Shown in pieces: positions 1-8,372 of a stretch of 64,000 nt of DNA. Source of the DNA: Nitrosospira lacus. Its GTDB lineage: Bacteria; Pseudomonadota; Gammaproteobacteria; Burkholderiales; Nitrosomonadaceae. The stretch is from NCBI RefSeq assembly GCF_000355765.4, contig NZ_CP021106.3, positions 3,071,137 to 3,135,136 of the forward strand, given 5' to 3'. Under the pieces are notes generated by a model. The model had not been told where the DNA came from, searched no databases, and worked only from the letters and a program-made list of their open reading frames with translations. Position 1 is the first letter of the stretch. Every line of letters begins with the position of its first letter. The position numbers and the translations under genes are program-made.

Positions 1-57
1 ACAGCGAAATATGACATAGGCGCTGTATGGTTTATTGGCAAGAAAGAAAAAATAAAT

Positions 58-966
58 ATGGATAGAGTGACAATAAAAAAGGGTTGCTGGATTGCAGTTA
101 CATTATTTTTCTGGATCCACAGTGCGATAGCCGCAGACGGTTTCACCATAAGCGCGGGAACCGATTTTTCTACCGGCAAATATGGCGGTACAGCCTCAAC
201 AGACATATGGTATGTACCCTTCGTTGGCCGTTATGACCGTGGTCCAGCATCGTTCAGATTGACAGTTCCTTACCTTAACATCACCGGCCCGGGCAATATA
301 CTTGGACCCGGTATTGGCGGTATCGATGGTGCCGGCGGGATTGGCGGTGGTGGAGGAGGTGGCGGCGGGGTTTTTGCCTGTGGTGAAGACAGGCGCAGAG
401 GAGCAGACAAACCTGAGGACGATGGCACTTGCACAGATACCGGCGCAGGGGGCACGCCAGCCACAAATGCGGTCACCCGGCGGACAGAGTCAGGTTTAGG
501 TGATCTTGTTGCCGGATTTACCTATAATTTATTGGATCACAAGCCCTCCGGACTCGTGTTTGATATCACAGGCAGAATAAAGATCCCGACAGCCAGTGCC
601 GCTCGCGGTCTAGGCAGCGGCAAACTGGATTATGCAGTGCAGGGCGATCTCATCAAGAGCATATCCCAGTTCAGCGTTTTCACTTCTTTCGGCTACAGGA
701 TACTTGGCGATCCGTCAGGCGTTATTTTCCACAACGTTTTTTATGGCGCGGCGGGTCTAGGATACAAACTATCGTCAACATCATTGCTCGGCACCAGTTT
801 CAACATTGGCCAATCCCCACTCCGACTGCAAGACTCAAGAGATCTGTCTGTCTATTTTACGCATAGAGTCGGTGAGAATTTTCGGTTCAACGTTTATGGA
901 TTAAAGGGGTTTTCGGAGCGCAGTCCCGATTGGGGTTCCGGTGTTACCTTACGCTACGTATTTTAA
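58..966 (+). CDS. Outer-membrane beta-barrel protein, transporter-like
   Basis: Predicted 302-residue exported outer-membrane protein. An N-terminal signal peptide (basic MDRVTIKKG, hydrophobic core, cleavage near AIA-AD around residue 25) is followed by alternating beta-strand segments, and the chain ends in Tyr-Val-Phe, the terminal aromatic signature used for outer-membrane assembly. The overall pattern resembles the small beta-barrels annotated as transporter or phenol-degradation MetA-like proteins; the substrate cannot be inferred. Residues ~80-140 form an unusual loop: a nine-glycine run followed by an acidic segment with two cysteines (FACGED and GTCTD). An A/G-rich ribosome-binding stretch (aagaaagaaa) precedes the ATG. 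It lies outside the repeated island edge at ~1460-1592, so it may be host chromosome or part of an older insertion. Confidence 0.7.
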   Translation: MDRVTIKKGCWIAVTLFFWIHSAIAADGFTISAGTDFSTGKYGGTASTDIWYVPFVGRYDRGPASFRLTVPYLNITGPGNILGPGIGGIDGAGGIGGGGGGGGGVFACGEDRRRGADKPEDDGTCTDTGAGGTPATNAVTRRTESGLGDLVAGFTYNLLDHKPSGLVFDITGRIKIPTASAARGLGSGKLDYAVQGDLIKSISQFSVFTSFGYRILGDPSGVIFHNVFYGAAGLGYKLSSTSLLGTSFNIGQSPLRLQDSRDLSVYFTHRVGENFRFNVYGLKGFSERSPDWGSGVTLRYVF

Positions 967-1204
967 TGCGATCATCATTGCCGGTTTTTCGGTTGATGGG
1001 GTTGCGGCTTGCTAAAGATTTGGGTTCACTTGCAAGATGGATTTTTCACGTTAGATTTTGACATGGAGGAACATGAAGAGGCGATTTGTCGCCTATCCGT
1101 TTCCGTGAGCATGAAGAATTACAGGTGTGGGGTGTCCTAGTTGGAGCGGTGTCGCGCTTTACTGTGTAATCATGCTTACACCTCGTGCAATCGCCAGCCA
1201 GCAG

Positions 1205-1293
1205 ATTTTCGCGCTGGATGTGAATAACCTTTATGTCAGCTGCGAGCGAGTCTTTAATCCGCACCTTGAAAGTCAGCCTGTGGTCGTTCCCGT
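1205..1293 (+). pseudogene. umuC-like (DNA polymerase V) N-terminal fragment
   Basis: Translating this stretch gives FALDVNNLYVSCERVF followed by NPHLES and PVVV, which matches the N-terminal catalytic motif of Y-family polymerases of the UmuC type (FALVDvNNFYvSCErvF...PvVVLSNNDGC). The frame then departs from the family before the SNNDGC motif, and no other UmuC region follows, so only ~30 codons survive. It directly abuts an oppositely oriented IS481 transposase fragment, which suggests truncation by transposition or recombination. Family recognition is from memory of the conserved motif; the call as a stub is firm because the remainder is absent. Confidence 0.7.
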
Positions 1294-1482
1294 CAGAACC
1301 GTCGAATGAATCTTCTTTGGTCCCATACGGGCACCTGTCACATACATGCGTTTGCGCCACTTCGCCACCGTCTTCGGATTGATTCCATACCGGCCAGCCA
1401 ACACCATCAGGCTCTCTTGACTATGTTGTATCGCTCGACGCATCGTCTCTGTCGTGGTGGCGCCTATAATGGTCGGACGCAA
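1294..1482 (-). pseudogene. IS481-family transposase N-terminal fragment
   Basis: The reading frame from 1482 leftwards (TTG start) encodes RPTIIGATTT, then AIQHSQESLMVLAGRYGIN and KTVAKWRKR, the start and helix-turn-helix of a common IS481-family transposase. After ~60 codons the frame runs into the umuC fragment, and the DDE catalytic domain is missing. It is a non-functional remnant. The first codons overlap the left edge of the ~130 bp repeat shared with the tRNA-Ser flank. Confidence 0.75.
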
Positions 1483-1592
1483 TGGGATGTTATCTCATCA
1501 CTTTGGACTATGAGATTACGCTATCATGGCGTTTTTACTTGATCTTCTGGACACTACTGAACAAGTTAGGATGTTATATTGGCGGGGCGGTG
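1460..1592. repeat. Distal copy of the island/tRNA-Ser flanking repeat (att-like)
   Basis: About 130 bp here aligns almost gap-free with 42327-42459, roughly 80 percent identical by eye, ending in a near-perfect stretch (aggatgttatattggcgg) that in the right copy runs into the 3' end of tRNA-Ser. In this copy the tRNA-derived part is cut to ggcggggcggtg, with one base missing, and no tRNA follows. Because similarity covers the integrase-side flank rather than only the tRNA end, this is best read as the integrase-proximal end of an earlier related element or an attachment-site remnant marking the left edge of the island. Confidence 0.6.
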
Positions 1593-2160
1593 TCCTCCAC
1601 ATTTAAGCTCAGAACCTATACCGTTATTAAATTATGTGAGTCATGTGCTACTCTGTTACCACAATTGTTACCACAGTTGGTGCGTTGGTACTCTTCCACC
1701 ACCCCACGGTTACTAAGTGCTGCCACAGCTTATTAAAAGGTGGCGCTATTGCCCCTCATATAGGGGCAGTGTACACAGCTGCAAAACCGCAACGTAATTT
1801 TGGGTTACCAAGAAGCAATCTAGGTGTTAAATATACTTACGCTTCTAACGCAAAATTAGCTTCGATTGAAGCAGTTTACTCATATCCAGATCACAACGGG
1901 CACAGGAATTCGTGGCTATGAATTATTGGTCACAGTGCTCTCTGAAGGCATGATTTGCCTCGTTCTTGAGCCGCGAGCATAATAGTATCCTCATATCCGG
2001 CTTTACATACAGGACATAGATGAGCGGAAAGGGATTACCCAGCTCAAAGGCCGCATTCGATCCCAGTTGGTGCCGATAAACCGCTGGCGCGCCATCGACT
2101 TATAAAAAGAGTCAAAAAAAAGCGCTGAAAGACCGCGTCCCCCTAAGCGGAGGAACAGGA
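1593..2160. other. Gene-poor island-edge segment
   Basis: No convincing gene. An open stretch at ~1740-1921 on the plus strand has no recognisable motif or ribosome-binding site, and a short open stretch near 2040-2105 (reading KGITQLKGRIRSQL) has no start context. The segment looks like eroded sequence between the repeat at 1460-1592 and the palindrome at 2161. Confidence 0.4.
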
Positions 2161-2188
2161 ATTATTGATAACATATTTTATCAATAAT
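2161..2188. repeat. dif-like 11-6-11 palindrome, left copy
   Basis: Perfect 11 bp inverted arms (ATTATTGATAA / TTATCAATAAT) separated by 6 bp (catatt): 28 bp in total, the same architecture as XerC/XerD dif sites, whose inner arm ends are typically ATAA / TTAT. A near-identical copy in the same orientation lies at 14230-14257 (29 of 31 bases match over 2162-2192 versus 14231-14261). The two copies bracket the foreign cargo. The Xer role is inferred; the repeat itself is seen directly. Confidence 0.6.
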
Positions 2189-2379
2189 AGAACCGCCACT
2201 TGTCTTTTTGCTTTTTTCAACTATAGATAAATGAGCGGTGATTCCTAATTCATCAGTAATCCATACTTTCGACGGATGCCACCGGGTGCCGCGCGTCGAC
2301 GGGCTGCTGGACGCACAAGATCTGCCGGTTCAAGGACGGGTACTGCACGCGGTGAGCTTCCCTCTTCGAGGCCCGCGGA

Positions 2380-3996
2380 TCACGGCGTGACGTTCAGCAC
2401 GGTCGCGACGTACACCGTACCGTCGGGCCGGTACGCGATCAGGGCGGCGCGGAACGGCTTGCCGGGCACCGCTCTGGGGCCACCGTTCCAGATGCGTCGC
2501 ACCTGAGCGACGAACTTGGCGTAGCCGCTGTCCGTGTCCGGCTTGAAATCTGCGATGTCGAAGCCAGGATCGTCGCCGTCCATCCAGATCGCGTCGGCGC
2601 CGGTGTTGCCCCGCCCCGTGTTGTACTGGAAGCGAGTCTTCGGGAATCGGTCGTGCACGATGACGGCCATCGGGCGCTCGATCTCGGTGCCATATGGGGC
2701 GCTGGTCGGCGGCGCCGTGGGCATGTCCGCCTTCGGGATGGTGCCGAGGATCTCGCCGGGTACCCCGATGTAGCCGGGCCCCGTCGGTCGAGGCAGGTTC
2801 CAGTTGGCCGCCTCCTTCGGCGGCACGACGACCTGCCCCGGCTTCTTCACCTGGACGTTGTCGTTTGACGCCGGCTTCTTCACGACGCCCGGCGAATCGA
2901 TGCCCCGCGTCGCGTCGTTCAGCGGCGGTCGCGCCGTCGCGCGGCCACTCACCTCGGGCGGAGGCGGAGGCGGAGGCTTGACCGCGGGCGGCTCCACCGG
3001 AGGCTTGACCGGCGCTTTGACCGGTTCGGTGGGCGGAGCGCCCGGCGAATCGATGCCCCGCGTCGCGTCGTTCAGCGGCGGTCGCGCCGTCGCGCGGCCA
3101 TTCACCTCGGGCGGAGGCGGAGGCTTGACCGCGGGCGGCTCCACCGGAGGCTTGACCGGCGCTTTGACCGGTTCGGTGGGCGGAGCGCCCGGCGTGCCCA
3201 CGGCCGGCGCGCGCGTGCGCCCAGGTGTGGCTGGCTTGCCCGCCGGCAGGTAGCCGACCGGCAAGTTGCTCATCACCCCCGCGAGTCCGATCGACACGAA
3301 CGTCATGAAGTCCTCGTTGTCCGCGTTTATCGTGACCAAGGCCTTCCACTTCTCGCGGTACAGGCGCGGCGTCGTCGCCTGCGTCATGCGCAGCGGCACG
3401 ATGCGCTTCCCCGGTCCGAGCGTCGCGCGGGCGTACGACTGGATCGGGTTGGGATCCGTCGTCTCGCAGATCGTGAACAGATCGAGGTCGAGCTCGAACT
3501 TGTCCGGATAGACGAGATGCAGCACCGTCGAGAGCTTCCCCTGACGGAACCGGTACGAGAGGTCGTGCTTCGCCGTGGCGAAGCTGTCGATGAAGTTACC
3601 CGTGGGGACGTTCGCGACCCCGGGGTCGGCGGTCGGCGGGACGGGCTCGTGCGGATCCATGTGCTCGAGGCTCTGGAAGTGTCCGCTTATGGAGGACAGC
3701 CCGATCTGAAGCGCGATCAACCGATTGGCCGTCTCGACCGCCACCTTCGCGTCGTGGTCTTTGATCATGACCACGCACGCCCAGAGGTAATTGCCATAGG
3801 GCGTATGAGGGATGCATTGCAGCTCCAGCGCCCATCGGTACACCTCGGCGTTGGTCTTCAATGCCCGGTACTGCGCCAGAAGCTTCTTGCCGCTGGGACG
3901 GTCGTCGAGCTCCGCGACGGAATCGCGCGCCGCCCCGGAGATCCGTGGCAGCCAGTACGCCTTGCCTAGCGGCTCGACGAGGGGAGGAGTCGCCAC
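2380..3996 (-). CDS. Unknown GC-rich protein with proline-rich tandem repeat and C-terminal domain
   Basis: 538-residue protein of unknown function, second gene of a two-gene operon: its GTG start lies 7 bp after the stop of the 1180-residue gene. Residues ~1-250 form an unrecognised globular domain without signal peptide or membrane segments. Residues ~265-385 are a linker with two ~50-residue repeats rich in Pro, Lys and Val (units beginning GAPPTEPVKAPVKPP and ending NDATRGIDSP). Residues ~410-538 form a compact alpha/beta domain (DAIWMDGDDPGFDIADF, then KFVAQVRRIWNGG and AYRPDGTVYVATVL). Such a globular head, proline linker and small terminal domain resembles delivered effector or toxin layouts, but no catalytic motif is certain. 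GC content is far above the neighbourhood, pointing to transfer from a GC-rich donor. Confidence 0.6.
   Translation of the reverse strand: MATPPLVEPLGKAYWLPRISGAARDSVAELDDRPSGKKLLAQYRALKTNAEVYRWALELQCIPHTPYGNYLWACVVMIKDHDAKVAVETANRLIALQIGLSSISGHFQSLEHMDPHEPVPPTADPGVANVPTGNFIDSFATAKHDLSYRFRQGKLSTVLHLVYPDKFELDLDLFTICETTDPNPIQSYARATLGPGKRIVPLRMTQATTPRLYREKWKALVTINADNEDFMTFVSIGLAGVMSNLPVGYLPAGKPATPGRTRAPAVGTPGAPPTEPVKAPVKPPVEPPAVKPPPPPEVNGRATARPPLNDATRGIDSPGAPPTEPVKAPVKPPVEPPAVKPPPPPPPEVSGRATARPPLNDATRGIDSPGVVKKPASNDNVQVKKPGQVVVPPKEAANWNLPRPTGPGYIGVPGEILGTIPKADMPTAPPTSAPYGTEIERPMAVIVHDRFPKTRFQYNTGRGNTGADAIWMDGDDPGFDIADFKPDTDSGYAKFVAQVRRIWNGGPRAVPGKPFRAALIAYRPDGTVYVATVLNVTP
2885..3190. repeat. Two-unit tandem repeat (~150 bp units) inside the 538-residue gene
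   Basis: The block starting near 2890 (cgaatcgatgccccgcgtcg) and ending near 3040 (ggcggagcgcccggcg) is repeated almost exactly from ~3042 to ~3190. The copies differ mainly in the number of ggaggc hexamers and a single c/t change. It encodes the duplicated proline-rich linker, so copy number could vary by slippage. Confidence 0.8.
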
Positions 3997-4003
3997 GTAC
4001 GTC

Positions 4004-7000
4004 CTACTGATCGCCCGTCGGCACGACGAAGTTTCCCCCGCCCTCGATGAGGATCTTCTTGTCGACGTGCGGGTCCCCGCGCTCGCCCGCGAGGATGCGC
4101 GCGGCGCGGCGCACGTTGTCGAGCTCCTTCTCCCGCGCCTCCGCCTCCGCCTTCTTCACGTCGATCATGCGGTGATCGAGCTTGAAGCGCTCGAGCAGCG
4201 TGTGCGTCGCCGGCAGCGCCTCAATGAACAGCGAGTTGGTCGGCACGACCAGCACGTCGTCGTCGCGCAGCGGGTTCGTGAGGATCGCCTGGTAGATCGC
4301 GTCGAGCTGGGGCCGCAGCGTCTGAAGCTCCTCGGCCGTCAGCTTCTTCTTCAGGCAGCATACGTACTCGGAGAACTCGTCGATCGACCAGTTCACCGGA
4401 TCCGACGGATCGAGGAGCTGCCCGGTGGCGCGGTCGACGTACGGGTCCATCATGAAGTCGGTCAGCGCATTGGACTCGAGCAGCGGGAAGATGGCGTAGT
4501 TGCCCTTGAAGCCCAGCAGCCTGTCGAGATCCGCCACCTGAGAGAGCGGCTTGAACGTGAACTGCGTGTCGAACTTGGTCACCGACTCGACCGGGAACAG
4601 CTTCGCGGTGCTACCCCCGAAGCGCGGGAGGGACGCATGGGGCGGCGCCGCGCTCATCGTCAGCGGACCGTCGAACTTCACGCGGTACGACTGCACCGTC
4701 GGCGTGAGATCGGGAATCGGCGTGTTGTGCAGGCGGAAATACCGCTGATCGGGAGGCTCATGGCCCCAGATCGCCTGCATGTAATACATGATGTTGTCCT
4801 TGATATGGACCTGCAGCCGCGCGATCTCCGTGAGGTGATTGTTGTGCTCGCGGAGGGCCTTCGTATACGTCTCCGTCAGCGCGTTCAGCGCTGTCACCTC
4901 GCGCTCAAGGCGGAACAGCACGTCGCGCACCTGGTCGGCCGCGTCGTTCGCGCGCTCCTGGAGCGCCTGCCGGTTGCTGCCGTTCTGGTCGGCCGGGCCT
5001 CCGAAGACGAACTCGCCGACCTTCTCCACGGCGCCCGCTACATCGCTCACGACGTGCTCGATCCCGCCGAGGATTCCGCCCCCCGACGACGCGCCGGAAC
5101 GGTGGTAGACGACGGCATCCATGAGCTGACGCTGCGCAGTCGCCTGCTGGGTGGCGATCGCCAGCTCCTGCCGTAGCTCGCTGACGATGCAGCGCTGCTG
5201 GCTCACGTTCAGCCGCATTTCGTCGAGCGCGATCTCGTCGCCGGCCGTCGCCGCGATGTTCTCCAGCACCGGCAGGAACGAGTCATCCAGGATCGCACGG
5301 CGGAGGATCCAGTCGTGCCGGACGAGCCACGACTCGTCGATGTCCTCCGGCCGCGGGAACTCCTGCGCCACGAGGACGACGGGCTGCACGCGGTACAGGC
5401 GCTCGAACAGGCGGTAGCGGCGCTGCAGCTCGTAGAAAAGGTAGGTCACCGCGATCTCGTCGTTGGGATTCGAGATCTCCGTCGTCTCGACGGACTCGTC
5501 GGAGCTCGTCTCCTCGGTGTTTATCTCTGTGGTTTTCTCGTGCTTGAACTCCTGCGCCGCCTTGAACACCGCCTCGCGGAACGACTTCTTCGTGTCGTCG
5601 GTGCTCTTGGCGGCGTCCTGCTTGAACGTCGTGGTCGACGTGTCGCTGCCGACCTCATAATCGCCCTTGGCCTCGTTCGAGAACGTGAAGCTCGTGTTGG
5701 TCGACGCCTTCTTCGTGATGTCCTGCTCGGCGCGGTTGGTGGAGCTCGTCTCGTCCTTCAGCACACGGAGGTTGTTCTCGAGCTCCTTGGTGGAGCGCTT
5801 CTTCGTCGTCTTCCGCGTGATGACGAGCTTCTGCGTCTGCTTCGGCGCGAGGGGGATCGATTTCACGAGCGGCCCCGCCTGGTAGGCCAGGGGCGTCCAC
5901 TTCTGCCGGAAGGTGTTCAGGATGCCGAAGTTCACGCTCCGCTCTTGCGCGTTCGCGCCGTAAATCGTGAAGCTGTAGTTCTCGAGGAGCTTCTTGTTGA
6001 GCGCCTGGAGCAGCGCGGGAAGGCGCATCACCGGATCGTCGATCGCGACGGGATTGGTGACGGAGGTGCGGTGATCACGCACGGTCGGCCCCCTCACGGA
6101 CGCCGACGCGCAGGTGGAGGTCGAGGTGCCGAAGCCTTGCCCGCCGGGCGGACTCGCGGGCGGAGGCAGGCGCGTGCCCGGCGGCTCGCCGCGATGGTCG
6201 CGCACGACGACGGTCGGCGTCGCGTTCGCCTTCATGACGAGGTTGCCTTCGGCGGTGAGCCCGCGCAGCGGGTGCATTCCCTTGTAGTCGGGGTGGTCGG
6301 GCGTGCCGCCGAGCTCGACGATGGTCTCGTACGCGTTCTGCGCGAGATCGAGCACGCCCTGATCGATCGCCTCCTGCCACACGTAGTCGAACGCGATCTG
6401 CAGGCTGTTGAAGTCGTGGAACGCGGGCACGTCGGCGGGGCTCGGGTCGAAGGTGAAGCCCTCGATGCTGCTCTGCACGGTGTCGCGTGTCGCCACGGGC
6501 ATGAGGCCGACGACGAGCTGCTCCTCCGGAGCGGTGAGCGGCTCCATCAGCCTGCCGAGGAAGCGCGGGACGTCGGTGCTCCCGATCGCCGTGTCGCCGG
6601 GAGCGGGCGGCGGCGCGCCGGGATCGACGGGCGGCGCGGGCGGATCGAAGAGCGAATCGGCGCAGTCGATGCTCGGCGTCGTCGGGCAGCACGGCGGGAG
6701 TCGGTCGAGGGCCTGCACGTACGTCGTCCGCGCCGTCGCGCCGTTGCCGGCCGCGATCTTCGCGACGGCCGCGGCCGCGACCACACCGTTGGCGTCGGCG
6801 TGGGTCTTGAGCTCGGCGAGCTGCGACGGCGTGAGCGAGATGAAGCCTCGCGCAGGGGCGCGCTTCGCGGGGGAGTCGGAGTTGATGGTATCGGCGATGC
6901 CTTGGTGCGCGACGGCGACCATCTTCCCGTGCACGCTGTCGTTCGGCCCCACGATGCGCTCGGGGTTGAGCGGCGCGACGGGGAGCTTGGAGACGGCGCT

Positions 7001-7546
7001 CACCAGCGCGGGCTGGAAATTCGTATGGAAGCCGGCCACGCGGGCGCGGTGCGCGTCGACCAGCTGCCTCGCGGCGGAGACCGCGCCGTCCACGATGCCG
7101 GCCTGGCGCGCCACGAGGGCGTTGAGCCGGCCGACGACGCTCGGCGCAGGCTCGAGGTCGGCGGAGATCTCGGAGGGGACGGAGATGCCCGCCTTCTGGA
7201 GCTGCGCGGTCGTGATGCGAACGATGTACTGCTCGGTGCGGCCTGCGTTCTCGCGCGGGGCCGCCGCCGAGTAGAGGAGCTGCGTCTGCGGCGGAACCCC
7301 GGGCTCCTCGGGCGCGAGCACGTTGATCTGGAGGTGCGGGCGCCGGTCCTTCGCGTCCCCGCACGCGAAGTCCACGTCGTCGTAGGTGACCTCGAACGAG
7401 CCGTCGGCCTTCGTGAGCACGGACACGCGAAACGCGGTCGCGGACGCCGCGCCGACCTGCGGGGCGGCGCTGAAGAGCACCACGAGCAAGTCGGGAATGC
7501 CGACACCGGATTCTTTCAAGACCACACGACCGCTGATCGCGTTCAT
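4004..7546 (-). CDS. Unknown 1180-residue protein with N-terminal carboxypeptidase-regulatory-like domain
   Basis: Large soluble protein of unknown function, first gene of a GC-rich operon. A strong ribosome-binding site (AGGGGAG) precedes ATG at 7546. Residues 1-110 (ISGRVVLKESGVGIPDLLVVLF, then TKADGSFEVTYDDVDF) look like a transthyretin/carboxypeptidase regulatory-like beta-sandwich. Residues ~290-320 are a Pro/Ala-rich linker. Residues ~500-680 contain a long charged, Thr/Lys/Glu-rich helical region (RKTTKKRSTKELENNLRVL) and then NPNDEIAVTYLFYELQRRY. Residues ~760-900 are coiled-coil-like around a glycine-rich hinge (GASSGGGILGGIEHVVSDV), and the C-terminus ends in another charged helix. 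There is no signal peptide or transmembrane segment. A structural or baseplate-like role is conceivable but not shown. Base composition differs sharply from the sequence on both sides. Confidence 0.6.
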   Translation of the reverse strand: MNAISGRVVLKESGVGIPDLLVVLFSAAPQVGAASATAFRVSVLTKADGSFEVTYDDVDFACGDAKDRRPHLQINVLAPEEPGVPPQTQLLYSAAAPRENAGRTEQYIVRITTAQLQKAGISVPSEISADLEPAPSVVGRLNALVARQAGIVDGAVSAARQLVDAHRARVAGFHTNFQPALVSAVSKLPVAPLNPERIVGPNDSVHGKMVAVAHQGIADTINSDSPAKRAPARGFISLTPSQLAELKTHADANGVVAAAAVAKIAAGNGATARTTYVQALDRLPPCCPTTPSIDCADSLFDPPAPPVDPGAPPPAPGDTAIGSTDVPRFLGRLMEPLTAPEEQLVVGLMPVATRDTVQSSIEGFTFDPSPADVPAFHDFNSLQIAFDYVWQEAIDQGVLDLAQNAYETIVELGGTPDHPDYKGMHPLRGLTAEGNLVMKANATPTVVVRDHRGEPPGTRLPPPASPPGGQGFGTSTSTCASASVRGPTVRDHRTSVTNPVAIDDPVMRLPALLQALNKKLLENYSFTIYGANAQERSVNFGILNTFRQKWTPLAYQAGPLVKSIPLAPKQTQKLVITRKTTKKRSTKELENNLRVLKDETSSTNRAEQDITKKASTNTSFTFSNEAKGDYEVGSDTSTTTFKQDAAKSTDDTKKSFREAVFKAAQEFKHEKTTEINTEETSSDESVETTEISNPNDEIAVTYLFYELQRRYRLFERLYRVQPVVLVAQEFPRPEDIDESWLVRHDWILRRAILDDSFLPVLENIAATAGDEIALDEMRLNVSQQRCIVSELRQELAIATQQATAQRQLMDAVVYHRSGASSGGGILGGIEHVVSDVAGAVEKVGEFVFGGPADQNGSNRQALQERANDAADQVRDVLFRLEREVTALNALTETYTKALREHNNHLTEIARLQVHIKDNIMYYMQAIWGHEPPDQRYFRLHNTPIPDLTPTVQSYRVKFDGPLTMSAAPPHASLPRFGGSTAKLFPVESVTKFDTQFTFKPLSQVADLDRLLGFKGNYAIFPLLESNALTDFMMDPYVDRATGQLLDPSDPVNWSIDEFSEYVCCLKKKLTAEELQTLRPQLDAIYQAILTNPLRDDDVLVVPTNSLFIEALPATHTLLERFKLDHRMIDVKKAEAEAREKELDNVRRAARILAGERGDPHVDKKILIEGGGNFVVPTGDQ

Positions 7547-7923
7547 TGATGTTCTCCCCTGATGGAAGGTGACCCCGAGGTTAGATCGGGTATAGGAAAA
7601 ATAAACACCATTTTTTACTAAAGTTCATTGTGGGGTAAACCCAACATACGCACTACCAAGGGCAATTCTTGGCAGGCGCTTCAATCTGTGCCACATTCCA
7701 TCGAAAAATATTCAAACTATAATCTCGCGACGCCGAATTTATATATAGCAATTAATAATATTAATGCAAACCTTTTAACCTGAAATTCGTATAAAAAGGG
7801 AGCTTGAGGGGGGTTCCCTCATTTTCAGTGCAATAAGTGACGGTATGCAAAGCCAGTAACGACGTAGGGGTAACTCAGTAATAGGAGTCAGTTCACGAAA
7901 CGGAAAAAATCGTACGCTAAGCT
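7547..7923. other. AT-rich intergenic region with a small hairpin
   Basis: No gene seen. The part next to 7546 should carry the promoter of the leftward GC-rich operon, but no clean -35/-10 pair stands out. A small hairpin at 7805-7821 (TGAGGG / CCCTCA) may act as a weak terminator for the leftward hydrolase fragment. The abrupt fall in GC at ~7560 marks the edge of the foreign operon. Confidence 0.35.
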
Positions 7924-8340
7924 TCAGCAGACATTCGTAGCGGTCGGAACTTGGAAATTAACCAGCAACGAATGTACGATCGCTCCCCCAAAACTGTGCC
8001 CGACCACAACAAGGCGGGTAGCGCTGGTTTTGTTGGGTAAAGAGCCGCCCGGCACCATGCTGTCCTTGGTGCGCTTGAGGAGTTCCAGCTTGCTCAGGAC
8101 CTCTGTAACCCCGGAATGGACGATTCTTTCAGGCGCGTTTTTCCGGCTCCAAAAAGTCAGATTGTCGAGCCCCAAAACACTGACTGACTCGCCACGCCAT
8201 CCCAAGTAAACTCCGGCTACTCTACGTGCAAGCCGTCCTTCCTTTTGGCTGATATGCAACTCATCGTGAGCCAGTCCTGCAAGAATTTTACGAAAAGTCT
8301 TTTCGCCGCATTGACCACGATTTTTGGGTGCCCATTGTCA
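7924..8340 (-). pseudogene. Truncated alpha/beta-hydrolase
   Basis: Reading leftwards from ~8335 the frame gives EKTFRKILAGLAHDELHISQ, then VAGVYLGWRGESVSV, LTFWSRKNAPERI and VVVGHSFGGAIVHSL, ending 15 residues after the GHSFGG nucleophile elbow. Known serine hydrolases of this type have the catalytic Asp and His well after the elbow, so these residues are missing. The start of the fold (the HG oxyanion strand) is also not in frame. It is therefore an internal fragment of an esterase/lipase-like gene. It lies just downstream of, and in the same direction as, another hydrolase-bearing gene (8373-12768) but is a different subfamily. Confidence 0.55.
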
Positions 8341-8372
8341 TCTATCGCAAATGATCGTCGCTCGCCCCACGT

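Noticed and set aside
2885-3190. Repeats considered as a CRISPR array
   Set aside because: Only two long units of ~150 bp in a coding frame, without spacers or cas genes. No CRISPR array was seen anywhere in the window.
3812-7549. Long plus-strand open frames (up to 744 codons) opposite the GC-rich genes
   Set aside because: They are antisense shadows produced by high GC at third codon positions: very Arg/Gly/Leu-rich, no ribosome-binding sites, no family resemblance. The minus-strand frames have coherent domains and operon spacing.
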